In this document: positions 30,188 to 39,993 of the stretch, piece by piece | Numbering within the stretch: the stretch's first letter is position 1 | Layout of the letters: every line of letters begins with the position of its first letter | Origin: Symbiodinium natans | Taxonomy: Eukaryota; Sar; Dinophyceae; Suessiales; Symbiodiniaceae | DNA length: 64,000 nucleotides | Direction of reading: 5' to 3' | Assembly: GCA_905221605.1 (NCBI GenBank) | Contig: CAJNDS010001480.1 | Span: 1 to 64,000, forward strand | Position numbers and translations under genes: made by a program | Notes under the pieces: generated by a model | Database searches by the model: none | What the model saw: the letters and a program-made list of their open reading frames with translations, nothing else | Told to the model about the DNA's origin: nothing

Positions 30188-30278
30188 GATGAGTGGCGAC
30201 CTGCTGCTTGAGGTTGTCCTCGATCGCACGGAGACCCTCCGTGGCTTGCACAAGAAAGTGAAGCAGGACCGGCCTTAG
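30188..30278 (+). CDS. Gene B, exon 9 (terminal), or separate small ORF
   Basis: After CTCTGAG, G then ATG: MSGDLLLEVVLDRTETLRGL then HKKVKQDRP and TAG. The phase accepts exon 8; the intron would be about 5.1 kb and hold the retrotransposon. TTTAGGG arrays on both sides. Alternatively an independent start. Confidence 0.45.
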
Positions 30279-31317
30279 GGTTTAGGGTTTAGGGTTTAGG
30301 GTTTAGGGTTTAGGGTTTAGGGTTTAGGGTTTAGAGTTTAGGGTTTAGGGTTTAGGGTTTAGGGTTTAGGGGTACCGCAAGCCCTGAACCCTAAACACTC
30401 TGTAATCCGCAGCACCGAGGATCCGAGGCCCCAATTCGTGGCTTGGGAGTCCTTTTGGGGTGACGCGCTCATGACGGTGGTGTAGGGCTTAGGGGTTTAG
30501 GGTTTGGGTTTTAGGCTTAGGGTTTAGGGTTTAAGGTTTACAGTTTAGGGTTTGGGGTTTAGGGTTAGGGTTTAGGGTCTTGGGTCTAGGGTTTAGGGTT
30601 CGGGATTTAGGTTCTCGGGGTTTGGGATTCTACAGGCGTCTGCACCCATGCTGACGAACCTGAAAGCCCCGGACGTGGGTAAACCCCACATACTGTCACT
30701 GAGACCCCAGGAATGAGGGTACAAAGAAGAGCTACCCAGGTTGGAAAAATCGCACACGGCCACAAATGGAATACGGCCTCCAAGTAACGCCCTTAACCGT
30801 GCACCCTCCCGGGGTGAGAAGGGGATCCGCAGAGGGGATTGTGCGAAATGGGGGTTTACGAGAATAGGGGACCCCGAAAAGAGACCCCCACATAGTCCCT
30901 TATAATACGGACCCCAATAAGGTACCCTAATGTCAGGAAAAACAATATTTGGGAAATATCAGTGGTACCATGTTTTGGAAAAGCTCAGGGATACCCTGTT
31001 TGGAGAATGCCCATGTCTGTGCGAGAGAGACTTTCAGTGCTAGTTTTCAGCTTTGGCGTTGGTTTCAAAAGCTCCGTTTTGCCCTAAGCCCCGCCCTGAC
31101 TTTGCGCACTCCAAAAGCGGGTTGAGGAAGGATTGAAGGGGACTTTAGGGTTTAGGGTTTATAGGGCTTAGGGTTCAGGTGGGATTGAATTCGGCTTCGG
31201 GTTTGGGGGTTCGCTGTTTGCCCTAAACCCTAAACCCTAATCCCTAAACCCTAAACCCTAAGCCCTAAACCCTAAACCCTAAACCCCAGGGTTCGGGAGA
31301 ACTTGGGTTTCCTGCAG
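30279..31317. other. Non-genic: telomeric arrays and unassigned
   Basis: TTTAGGG 30275-30371 and 30480-30625, unassigned 30626-31140 with an M6-like remnant (30845-30945), TTTAGGG then CCCTAAA (31220-31287). Confidence 0.6.
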
Positions 31318-31380
31318 GAGCTCTACAAGCAGCACCCCGACACGCCAGCGGGAATTTGCCTCACCCTGTTGCTGGGATGA
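31318..31380 (+). CDS. Candidate terminal exon
   Basis: Acceptor GGTTTCCTGCAG; ELYKQHPDTPAGICLTLLLG then TGA. The same frame is open upstream through VRENLGFLQ, so the acceptor is not certain. CCCTAAA left. Confidence 0.5.
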   Translation, partial: ELYKQHPDTPAGICLTLLLG

Positions 31381-32272
31381 TTTATGTGTGTCAGGGCCTC
31401 GCCCCAAAACCCTAAACGCCCTAAACTTTTCTGCGAAGTGAATGCAGGTTGATGAGCAATGGCTATAGGCCCCTGTAGATTTTTCTTTCGAGCTCAAGAG
31501 CATGTTTATCTCCTTGTGCCGAAAGACTTCTGCCAACAATGTTACGGCACTTATTGCCCAGCTTGGGACCGTTGCATATAACTCTACTTGTGACGACGGG
31601 TCCGCTCCCTGTGGGCTAGAAGCCTAAACCCTAACGGAACTATCCTCAAACCACAAAACATCCTAAATCATCAAAAACGAACAAAGTAGAAAAACAACGA
31701 GACAGAACAAACCACTTGTAAACCCTAAAGCCCTGCTGTCTCTGGGCCCAAAGCCCTGAAATCAGAGTCCACAGAGCCTTGGTTCGGGTCATCATTCTGC
31801 CCCCAAACCAGCATGTAATCCTTGGACCCTTCAGCCCTGAACAATCAAAGTTGCAAGTCTAGTCCCGAACCTTCGCCAATTCTTGGACCAAGAGAACCCT
31901 AAAATGCTGAATGCTGAAAGCCTTGGAAGTCTATGCCCTTCAACAACCCTGAAGCCCTGAAATCCTTAGACTACCCTTCAACAACCCTAAAACCCTGAAA
32001 TCCTTGGACCCCTATACCCTTCAACATCCCCAGACCCCTGGGAGCATCCAAAAAGGTAGATCCCCTCGAGGGTTCCCAAGAATGACCCAACAGCAGTAGA
32101 GAGTTTAAGGTTTAGGGCTTAGGGTAGTATCTAGAGGGTTCTACAGAGAGTTTAGGCTTTGGGGTTTAGGGCTTAGGGTTTGGGTTTTAGGGGTTAGGGT
32201 TTAGGGTTCAGGGTTACGGGTATTATTTTGGGGGGGTTCTTTTTGGATCCTCCCAGGGGGGCCGGGGCCCAG
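31381..32272. other. Unassigned, with a 45-bp-scale direct repeat
   Basis: 31900-32030 has three imperfect copies of CCCTTCAACAACCCTGAAGC-type sequence followed by CCTGAAATCCTTGGA. The short CAGACCCCTGGGAGCATC motif is at 32030-32062. Otherwise nothing recognised. Confidence 0.5.
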
Positions 32273-32351
32273 GACGGGTGCGGAGGGACAGCTGCTGTCG
32301 CCGCCGCCTCCTCCCTCTGAGCCGGACCAGAAACTCCTTGACTTCCTTTGA
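32273..32351 (+). CDS. Candidate terminal exon, proline-rich
   Basis: Acceptor GGGGCCCAG; TGAEGQLLSPPPPPSEPDQK then LLDFL and TGA. Another open frame is Arg-rich and less protein-like. Confidence 0.4.
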
Positions 32352-32379
32352 TGCCACCTGGCATGGTTTAGGGTTTATG

Positions 32380-32582
32380 GCGTGTAGGATTTACAGGGTT
32401 TATAGGGTTTATAGGGTTTCTAAGGTTAACAGGGTTCATAGGGTTTTTAGGGTTTATAGGGTTTATAGGGTTTATAGGGTTCATAGGGTTCATAGGGTTT
32501 ATAGGGTTTATAGTGTTTATAGGGTTCATGGGTTTAGAGGGTTTAGAGGGTTTCTAGGGTTTATAGGGTTTGGGGTTTAGGC
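32380..32582. repeat. 9-bp repeat GGGTTTATA
   Basis: Degenerate array of GGGTTTATA/GGGTTCATA. It creates an artificial frame of YRV/HRV repeats that should not be annotated as protein. Confidence 0.9.
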
Positions 32583-32866
32583 TTTAGGGGCCCTAAACTC
32601 TCAACCCTTAAACCCTTCAACTATAGGGTTTAGGGTTTAGGGTTTGGGCAGCCTACATAGTAGCAGCGGGTCTATGACCCCCGATTTAAGGGTTCATTTG
32701 GTTATTTCCCAAACTGGGGGGGTACCCCCTGTACACCTCAAATAGAATGGAATCCCCTTGAAAGGACCCCCAAAAAGGGTACCCCTAAACCCTAAACCCT
32801 AAACCCTAACCCGTAACCCCAAACCCCAAACCCTAAACCCTAAACCCCCATGTGGGGGTATGCAAG

Positions 32867-32941
32867 GACCTACAAGCAGAGCTGCAGCGCGGCAGCTGCA
32901 AGAAGTCGTGCTGGTGCTGGAGGAGGTGTGAGGAGGTGGAG
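32867..32941 (+). CDS. Candidate exon, cysteine/basic-rich
   Basis: Acceptor GTATGCAAG; DLQAELQRGSCKKSCWCWRR then CEEVE, donor GTGGAG|GTGGGA. It may belong upstream of gene C but the phase does not match exon 1 without changing the frame. Confidence 0.45.
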
Positions 32942-33040
32942 GTGGGAATCCCTAGAAACCCTCTCGGGTTGTTTAGGGTTTAGGGTTTGTAGGGTTGGGG
33001 GTTTAGGGTTTAGGGTGAAGCAATCCCTTCAAAATCTTCA

Positions 33041-33151
33041 AAATGTTCCCCCTTATACTAACAGTCCTTAATAGGGCTTGTAATTGGCGGAGGGGGGGGG
33101 GGGTACTATAAACCCCAGTAAGGACTGGTAGTGTAAGGGGGAACATCCCAA
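33041..33151. mobile_element. MITE family M2
   Basis: ATGTTCCCCCTTATACTAAC, CAGTCCTTAATAGGG, a G homopolymer in the loop, then the inverse to GGGGGAACATCCCAA. AAGCAATCC occurs on both sides (33018 and 33149), possibly chance. Confidence 0.7.
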
Positions 33152-33264
33152 GCAATCCTGCCACAACCCCATCAAAGACTTAAATCAACTGAAAAACTCC
33201 TGAACAGCCAAATAGTTTTCATACAAGTAGCACTCAATGAAACACTTAGCGTCCTCCCTGGCAG

Positions 33265-33371
33265 GAAGCGGATGCAACCACCCTGGAGACGCTCCGTTCA
33301 TGGACAACCAGCTCATCGAGATCACTGCGCCGTGCGGACACACGCGCGCGTGCGCGCGCCAGGACGAAAAG
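33265..33371 (+). CDS. Gene C, exon 1 of the tentative model
   Basis: Acceptor TCCTCCCTGGCAG and consensus donor GACGAAAAG|GTAAGG. Frame SGCNHPGDAPFMDNQLIEIT then APCGHTRACARQDEK; starts with a split codon, ends phase 0. One of the best exons in the window. Tentative gene C has seven exons (33265-38212), with phase 0 at every internal junction. Family not recognised. Confidence 0.7.
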
Positions 33372-34582
33372 GTAAGGCGTTAGCTTGGGGAGCAGATGAA
33401 CCCCATGATCGGGGTCAACCCTATGCTATTCTACTCCCTATTGTGGTATATGGACTATAAACCCTTTTGGTGTTCGTTTCGTCCCCAAGATAAGATTTAC
33501 TCGGGATTTGAGGAAAATTAGGGAGTCTAGGGGTTCCAGGTGCAGGGTTCAGGGTTTAGGGTTTAGGATTTAGGATTCAGGGTTCAGGGTTTAGGGTTTA
33601 GGGTATAGGATTACGGGTTTAGGGTTTAGGGTTTAGAGTTTAGGGTTTAGGGTTCACAAGATGGCGCGCGCGCTTGCGCGCGCCCGCGCGCGTTCTGAGG
33701 ATCAGCTCGCCCGCCCCAATCATCAGAGCGACGCTCCTGGAACCCTTTGGACCTAAGCTCGAATCCCTAAACCCCAAGCCTCCCAACCACTCACAGGGTT
33801 CAGGGTTTAGGGTTTAGGGTTGAGGGTTGAGGGTTTAGGGTTTAGGGTTTAGGGCAGTTTTGCTCAGACATGTGGGTATGTGGCTTGCCGCAGCAAAAAG
33901 AACCATCTCATCCTTCATCCCAATCCCACGACCTTGTCGCCCCAAGGCCATAAGCCCCGGAAGCAACCTCAACCTCCCCAACCCTAAACCCTAAACCCTG
34001 AACCCTATAAACCCCTAAACCCCTAAACCCTAACCCCCACCCCCCACCCCGAAATAAACAACAAAAAAGAGGCTCGTCCAAACCCTGTAAACCCTACCTA
34101 CCACCCCTAAACCCCAAACCCCACAGAGCCTTCAACCCTGCAACTACCAGCCTCCCCAAACCCTAAACCCAAAACCCAAACCCTGAACCCTAAACCCTGA
34201 ACCCTAAGCCCTAAGCCCTAAACCCTAAACCCTAAACCCTAAACCCTAAACCCTGAACCCTCCCCCCCTGAAAAAAACAACACGTCGGCTCCTTCCGCGC
34301 CATGGCTCGCGACGTCGGGGCCCTGAGGGGTGTTACAGGGTGGGGCCCCCTTACTATACTCACTGTAGTTAAGGGACTTATAACCTAACTTAGGGTCCTC
34401 ATAACCCAACTTAGGGCCCTTATAACTCTACTTATAACTAGGGGGCCCCACCCTGTAGGGTTCACTGCGAGGGTTTGAGGGTTTAGGGTTTATAGGGCTT
34501 CAGGGATTGAGGGTTTAGGGTTTAGGGTTTTGGGGTGTTTGGGTTTGAGGGTTTAGGGTTTAGGGTTTAGGGCCCCAGCAAG
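33372..34582. other. Inferred intron 1 of gene C
   Basis: Starts GTAAGG, contains TTTAGGG arrays, a (CG)n-rich tract (33662-33694), CCCTAAA arrays to 34260, and an M1 MITE. It ends with TTTAGGG and CCCCAGCAAG, so it lacks the usual C-strand end. Confidence 0.45.
34334..34457 (-). mobile_element. M1 MITE, copy 9
   Basis: Full-length, reverse orientation, flanking TA. Confidence 0.9.
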
Positions 34583-34678
34583 GTCCACGGGGATGGACAG
34601 GCCAACTTCGGGGACATCATGCAGCGGAGCTCTGGCGAGGTGTACCTCGGCCTTCATCGGAAGACAAAAGCCCTAAAG
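34583..34678 (+). CDS. Gene C, exon 2
   Basis: Acceptor CCCCAGCAAG, donor CTAAAG|GTTTAGGG. Exactly 32 codons: VHGDGQANFGDIMQRSSGEV then YLGLHRKTKALK. The telomeric unit itself supplies the donor. Confidence 0.6.
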
Positions 34679-35197
34679 GTTTAGGGTTTAGGGTTTGGGG
34701 TTTAGGGTTTAGGGTTTAGGGTTTAGGGTTTGGGGTTGAAGGTTCCTGTAAGACCTGTGAGCCTTAGAGACCTCAAAAGTCCTAGTGGCGCCCTAAACCT
34801 AAACCCTAAACCGCCCTAAACCCTAAATCCTAAACCCTAAACCCATGCGGGTCTGGGGGTTAGGGTGCAAAAGGCAGAGACCCTTAGCCATAGGTGGCCT
34901 TGTAAGGGCCCAAGACTGGGTAAGATGTACTAGCTCCTTTCAGGGGTCGGAACCATTTTCCTTATGTCCCTTCGTAATTATACTATAATAACCCCCCCCA
35001 CCCCCCCAAATCCCTATTCTAATAATTTAGGCCCCCCCATATTAGCCAATGGGTGCCCCCAAACGCCGAGCCTTCTGAACCCTAAACCCTAAACCCTAAA
35101 CCCTAAACCCTAAACCCTAAACCCTAAACCCTAAACCCTAAACCCTAAACCCTAAAACCATCTCTCCACGGGCGCTCTGAGCACAAAACCCGCCCAG
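34679..35197. other. Inferred intron 2 of gene C
   Basis: TTTAGGG at the start, CCCTAAA array 35077-35155 near the end; between them a hairpin-like remnant with GGTCGGAACC and TATACTATAATAACCCCCCC. Confidence 0.5.
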
Positions 35198-35239
35198 GCC
35201 GATTCCGGGCCCGTTGGCCAAGAAGTTGCAGGATGCCCC
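35198..35239 (+). CDS. Gene C, exon 3
   Basis: Acceptor AACCCGCCCAG, donor GCCCC|GTTAGGG. 14 codons, ADSGPVGQEVAGCP, phase 0. Confidence 0.5.
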
Positions 35240-36156
35240 GTTAGGGTTTTTTAGGGTTTAGGGTTTAGGGTTTAGGGTGTAGGGTTTAGGGTTTTAGGGT
35301 TTGAGGGTTTTTTAGGGTTTTAGGGTTTAGGGTTTTTAGGGTTTAGGGTGTTTAGGGCGTTTAGGGCTTTATGGTTTAGGGTTTTTGGGGTTTAGGGCTT
35401 CATGATTTAGGAACCTTTCTGTCTCTAGTCTCTCTCCCCCTCTCGCTCTCTCTCTTTCTCTCTCTTTCTCTCTCTCTATTTCTCGCTCTTTCTCTCGCCT
35501 CTCCCGGGGGCTTAGGCTTTAGGGTTTAGGGTTTAGGTTTCTGAGGGTTTAGTGTTCAGTTCAGGGTTTCTAGGGTTATTGTTTTATGGATATGTTTTTG
35601 CTTTAGTTCGGGGGGTTTTGCTTCCTTATCAGGATTTAGGGATAGCATGTTAGGCGTTTGTGCGATTCGGGTTCACGCGGTCCATGTTCAGGGCTATGGC
35701 TTCCGGCAAGAGTTGTTCTGTGTGACGTAGGTCCCGTTACTCGAGCATGAACCCCTTAATTAAGCCACACCAAGCCACCGTTTCATTCCTCGTTTACTCT
35801 TTGGGCCCAGTTTAAGACATGCTTTGGCATGTTCCCCTTTATACGATTCGTCCTTCATAGGCGGTACTAGAATCCCTGTGAAGGACTGTTAGTATAAGGG
35901 GGACGAGCTGAAGAGATGCTTTAAGAAGGTGTTGATTGCAAGGAGGATGCCTCCACAGTTAAACGTCACCCTCAGATATCTAAGGGTAGTTTCCTGGGCC
36001 CTTTACATGGTCCCTAGCCTCCTTTGAAGAGTTCTGATGTATGGGCCCTTAATTTGAGGGTATTTAAGGGCCATAGAAGTTCAGGGCCCACGGTTTAGGG
36101 TGTAGGGTTTAGCGTTTAGGGTTCAGGGCCCATAGTAAGGGACCAGAAGCCCTCAG
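35240..36156. other. Inferred intron 3 of gene C
   Basis: Starts GTTAGGGTTT with TTTTAGGG variants, a CT-rich microsatellite (35428-35505), an M2 copy (35826-35904) and unassigned sequence with GGGCCCTTTA/TTAAGGGCC palindromic pieces (35996-36075). Confidence 0.5.
35826..35904. mobile_element. MITE family M2, shortened copy
   Basis: GGCATGTTCCCC..ATAC at the left, GAAGGACTGTTAGTATAAGG at the right. Confidence 0.55.
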
Positions 36157-36234
36157 CCCAAATCTGCATTCTGGAAGGACACAGAGTGGTACACTGGGCA
36201 CCCGTTCCACGGGATCGTCCTGGCAGCTGGGCCT
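36157..36234 (+). CDS. Gene C, exon 4
   Basis: Acceptor AGCCCTCAG; PKSAFWKDTEWYTGHPFHGI then VLAAGP, 26 codons, phase 0, possible GC donor at GGGCCT|GCAACC. Followed by CCCTAAA, an exception. Another frame is open but less protein-like. Confidence 0.55.
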
Positions 36235-36327
36235 GCAACCCTAAACCCTAAACCCTAAACCCTAAACCCTAAACCCTAAACCCTAAACCCTAAACCCTAA
36301 ACCCTAAACCCTAAACCCTAAACCCAA
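36235..36327. repeat. Internal telomeric array (CCCTAAA)n
   Basis: Near-perfect C-strand array directly left of gene C exon 5. Confidence 0.95.
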
Positions 36328-36367
36328 ACCCTAAACCCCCAAACTCCCCCCAAAAGAAGAGCCCAAG

Positions 36368-36436
36368 GCAGCCAATGGCGCGCTGCAGCGGACGATGTCC
36401 GCCTGGTATCAGGCGGTGCCTCTTTCCGCAAGAGGA
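36368..36436 (+). CDS. Gene C, exon 5
   Basis: Acceptor AGCCCAAG (an earlier AG at 36356 is also possible). AANGALQRTMSAWYQAVPLS then ARG; the next codons GCT TAG are avoided by a GC donor GAGGA|GCTTAGGG at phase 0. CCCTAAA left, TTTAGGG right. Confidence 0.55.
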
Positions 36437-36589
36437 GCTTAGGGTTTAGGGTTTAGGGTTTAGGGTTCAGGTTTCGCAAGAGGAGGTTAGGGTTCCTGAG
36501 GGTCTGAGGGTTTGGGGTTTAGGGTCCTTGAACGTCTCCTTTGTAGGGTTTAGGGCTTCGGGTTCCAGGGGTCTTGGGGTCTTCGGGTG

Positions 36590-36800
36590 CGGAAGGGTCT
36601 TAGGGTGTTAGGGTCTTAGGGTCTTAGGGTCTTAGGGTCTTAGGGTCTTAGGGTCTTAGGGTCTTAGGGTCTTAGGGTCTTAGGGTCTTTCTTAGGGTCT
36701 GAGGGTCTTAGGGTCTTTGGGTCTTTGGGTTTAGGGTTCAGTGTTTTTTTGGTTTCCGGGTCTGAGGGTCTTCGGGTCTTAGGGTTTGCCTCACTGAATA
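36590..36800. repeat. 8-bp repeat GGGTCTTA
   Basis: Array of GGGTCTTA with GGGTCTGA and GGGTCTTC variants at its right edge; a telomere-like minisatellite distinct from TTTAGGG. Open frames across it on either strand are artefacts. Confidence 0.9.
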
Positions 36801-37210
36801 GAACGCGCAGCCCACCTTTTTCGGTAGGGTTCGTAAGAATTCCAAGGGGTTTTATTGTATACAAAGAACCCACAAAGAAGTGGGTTTTGGTTTCTTCAGG
36901 GAGGGTTTGGGGGTCTTAGGGTTTAGGGTTCCGCGTTTTAGGGTTTAGGGTCTTATGATCTTATAGGGTTTTACGGATGTCAGGCCCCCCTTGTCTCAGG
37001 GATTGACGCCTGAAACTGAAAAAAAGCGCTCCAGAATGACAACTCCGCCCACCCCAATTCCTGCAAACCCTACAACCCCTACAATTTCTATAAGCCCTTC
37101 CAACCCATAACAAACAACACCCCAAAGCCCCCAAACCCTAAACCTCCTCAACCCTGAAACCGATGCCCTCAAAACCCCGAAACCCGAATCCCGAAACCCG
37201 AAAGTTGAAA

Positions 37211-37345
37211 CCCGAACCCTAAACCCTAAACCCTAAATAAACCCTAAACCCTAAATAAACCCTAAACCCTAAATAAACCCCAAACCCTAAATAAACCCTA
37301 AACCCTAAATAAACCCTAAACCCTAAGTAAACCCTAAACCCTAAC
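37211..37345. repeat. 18-bp higher-order repeat
   Basis: CCCTAAATAAACCCTAAA repeated about seven times. Confidence 0.9.
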
Positions 37346-37380
37346 CTTGAACCCTCCCAAACCTCAAGCTTGCGCATAAG

Positions 37381-37440
37381 GAGATCAAAGTGGAGGCTGC
37401 AGCCTCAGTGATTCTGATCTCGGGGTTACTGCTTCTGGGG
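37381..37440 (+). CDS. Gene C, exon 6, hydrophobic
   Basis: Acceptor TTGCGCATAAG; EIKVEAAASVILISGLLLLG, exactly 20 codons, donor CTGGGG|GTTTAGGG. With exon 7 it could form a transmembrane helix (ASVILISGLLLLG plus VIF). Confidence 0.55.
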
Positions 37441-38140
37441 GTTTAGGGTTTAGGGTTTAGGGGTTAGGGTTTAGGGTTTAGGGTTCGGAGCTGGGGGTCT
37501 AGAGGTTCTGGTGTTCTGGGGAGGTAAGGGTTTCGAACGAACGGCTTGCCGTGTTCCTTAACAGCCTTAAAAGCCCCGAAAGTCCTAAATCCGAAACCTT
37601 TTTGTTCAAAAGGCCCAAAGCCTAATACCTAGAGTAGGCCCTCATTCCCCCTTTTGTTGGGTTTAGGTCCCTCATAAGACCCTTTAAACCAGAAAAGGCA
37701 CCCCTTCATTCCTAAGTTACTCTTCGGTCCAGAAACTCTTAAGAACTCTAAACCCTGAATCCCAAACCCTAAACCCTAAACCCTACACCGTTATAAGTAC
37801 AGCTATAATTGGTAAATAAGTACCATGAACCTTCAAGTACTGGCTGAAGGGTGCAGGGCCTAGAAAGCTATGTAAACCCTAGACCCTAGGGTTTAGGGTT
37901 TGGGGTTTCGGGTTTAGGGTTTAGGGTTTAAACCATCGTGAAAACAAGGGGTTTAGGGTAGACTTCGGCACAGCTTAGAGTATAGGATCTCGATTTGTTC
38001 GGTGGAATTGGGGTAGAGGCTTCAGGGCCTTAGGCTATCAGCTCCCTGGAGAGTCTGGTGTCCGCGATGCACTTCTGAGATTCCTAAACCCTAAACCCTA
38101 AACCCTAAACGGCCCTATATAAACCCTATAAACCCTTCAG
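37441..38140. other. Inferred intron 6 of gene C
   Basis: TTTAGGG array at the start; M4 copy 37622-37732; M5 remnant 37791-37840; TTTAGGG 37892-37930; CCCTAAA 38085-38110 close to the acceptor. Confidence 0.55.
37622..37732. mobile_element. MITE family M4
   Basis: CTAATACCTAGAGTAGGCCC at the left, CCTAAGTTACTC..GGTCCAG at the right, with AAAAGGCACCCC inside. Confidence 0.5.
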
Positions 38141-38212
38141 GTGATCTTCAACAAAGACATTCAGGAAATGGTAGCCTGGGCGCATCCGCACGTCAAGCAG
38201 CTCCCGGGCTGA
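38141..38212 (+). CDS. Gene C, exon 7, terminal
   Basis: Acceptor AAACCCTTCAG; VIFNKDIQEMVAWAHPHVKQ then LPG and TGA. Clean acceptor, protein-like, phase 0 as expected. Confidence 0.65.
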   Translation: MIFNKDIQEMVAWAHPHVKQLPG

Positions 38213-39500
38213 AACGGGCGGTTTTCGGGTTCAGGGTCTTATGTTCCGGGGTTTAGGGTTTTATTGCTAGGATGTAGGGTTGTATGTTGTAGGGGGCTTT
38301 CGTTTTAGGGTTTGGGGTAGAGTGTCGCGTGAAGGGTGTAGTCTTGCTTTAACTGTTGTAGGGTGTAGGGTTTTGTTGCAAGGGTTTGGAGTTTTGTGTT
38401 CCCCGGTTTCGAGTTTTATGATTTAGGTTTTAGGGCAGGGTTTTGTTGCTCTGGTTTAGGGTTACATGCTTTGTGGTTTTGGGATTTAGGGTTTTGGGTT
38501 TCGCGTTTAGAGCCTAATGTCTGGAGTCTAGGGTTTGCGGGCTTTGGGGTTCAGGGTTTATAGAGTCAGCACGACAGGTCGTGTCCCTTAGCTTCAGAGC
38601 CCACAGTTGTTTGCCCACCCGGTAGGGCTGTCAGGGGCTTGCGGTTTAGAATTTCAGGGTTTAGGGTTTTGGGTCCCTAAACCCGAAACCCTAAACCCTA
38701 AACCCTATACCCTATACCCTAAACCCTACACCTATGCTTGCAGCAACGCCGTGCAGCCCTGCGGGGTCACCAAGGTGGGGGGGGGGGGGGTGGAGGGGGG
38801 GGGGGGGGGTGGGGGGGGGGGGGGTGGGGGGGGGGGGGGGGGGTGGGGGGGCGGGGGGGGGGGGGGGTTTCTCGACCCAAGCCCAGCCTCGAATTGTCAA
38901 AGGCAAACGGTTTAGGGCTTCGGGTTGAGGGTTTAGGGTTTGGGGTTTAGGGTTTAGGGTTTGTTATTGGTGAGTGCATATAAGTTTCCTTCTGAATACT
39001 GCTGAGCGTAGAAATATAAACCCTATTTCACACCCTCCCAAAGGTTTGCTTGCGCCTTCCCTTCATACGAGACAGGCTGGGTTGCCTATAGGCGGAGCAT
39101 GTTTAAGGCGTGTAAACCTTAAACCTTAACTCCAAGCTCTAAACCGTCAACCCGGGTTAGAGGGTTATAGGGAACCTTATGGTGTGGTAGGTCGGGATGT
39201 TCCCCTTATACAAAAACAGTGCTTAACAGGGATTATAGTACCCCCGTTGCTATAATCCCTATTAAGGACTGTTAGCATAAGGGGGAACATCCCAATGTGT
39301 AGGGTTTGTTGAGGGCTTAGGGTTAGGGTTTACGGGTCTGGGGTGAAGGGTTCGGGTTTGCGGGTTTAGGGTAACGGTTTAGGGGTTCAGGTTTAGGGCC
39401 AGGGTTTGCAAGTTTAGGGTAAGGGTTTCAGGTTTAGGGTTTAGGGTTTAGGGCTAGGGTTTAAGGTTTAGGGTTCAGGGGTTCAGGCCCTGGGGGTGAG
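38213..39500. other. Mostly non-genic: variants, poly-G, M2 MITE
   Basis: 38215-38570 is degenerate GGGTTT-rich sequence. A 31-nt possible exon (38744-38774, NAVQPCGVTK) sits between GCTTGCAG and AAG|GTGGGG, next to a roughly 90-bp G-rich tract (38775-38868). TTTAGGG variants follow. Confidence 0.55.
39192..39295. mobile_element. MITE family M2, near-complete copy
   Basis: GGGATGTTCCCCTTATAC, then GATTATAGTACC..., TATAATCCCTATTAAGGACT, GGGGGAACATCCCAA. Best hairpin of the family. Confidence 0.75.
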
Positions 39501-39603
39501 GTACGACCGGCGTGTCCAGATGTCTTGCGGCGACACGGCCCCTGCCTTACCAAGCTTGCTTCAGGCGTTGGCAGCTGAATTCCTGAGTCAGTGGAAGCCC
39601 TGA
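39501..39603 (+). CDS. Candidate terminal exon
   Basis: After GGGGGTGAG: YDRRVQMSCGDTAPALPSLL then QALAAEFLSQWKP and TGA. Helical, protein-like. Left flank is G-strand repeat. Confidence 0.5.
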
Positions 39604-39933
39604 AAGAGACAAAACCTAAAACTTAAACGCTAAACCCAAAACCTGAACCTAAAACTTCAAAACTCTAAACCCCCAAGCCTTAAGCTCTAAGCCCCAAACA
39701 GCAGTAGCTTCGAACTCCCACCGTCCGACACAAAAGGGGTTTCAGGCCAGAGCATTTTGTCCGCCCGAATGTCATGGGTTTCAACCGACAGTTGCTTAGA
39801 CTTTTGGGCTGGGTTGTGAGGCCCAACACCTTAGACCCTAAACCCAAAACCCTAACCCTAAACCCCACACCCTCAACCCCAAACCTCCAAAGAACCGACG
39901 ATGTTTGGACATTGAACAATCTTTGACCTCGAG

Positions 39934-39993
39934 GTGTTCTGCGTTGCCACCAGCCGCATCGTGCTGTCTGACAAGAAACTTGGTAGCCCAGAG
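39934..39993 (+). CDS. Candidate exon overlapping the left end of an M3 MITE
   Basis: Frame VFCVATSRIVLSDKK then LGSPE, the last part inside the M3 terminal repeat. Possible donors CTTG|GTAGCCCAG or CCAGAG|GTACCC, both supplied by the MITE. The frame is open a few codons upstream (FDLE). Confidence 0.5.

Noticed and set aside
32278-32580. Repeat protein with YRV/HRV units
   Set aside because: It is a translation of the 9-bp GGGTTTATA array; the frame has no codon-like composition beyond the repeat.
34260-34333. Small ATG exon near 34300
   Set aside because: The island is short, has no AG acceptor or donor I trust, and runs into an M1 MITE.
38607-38950. Glycine-rich or proline-rich proteins
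   Set aside because: Created by the 90-bp G tract; frames open in several phases for trivial reasons.
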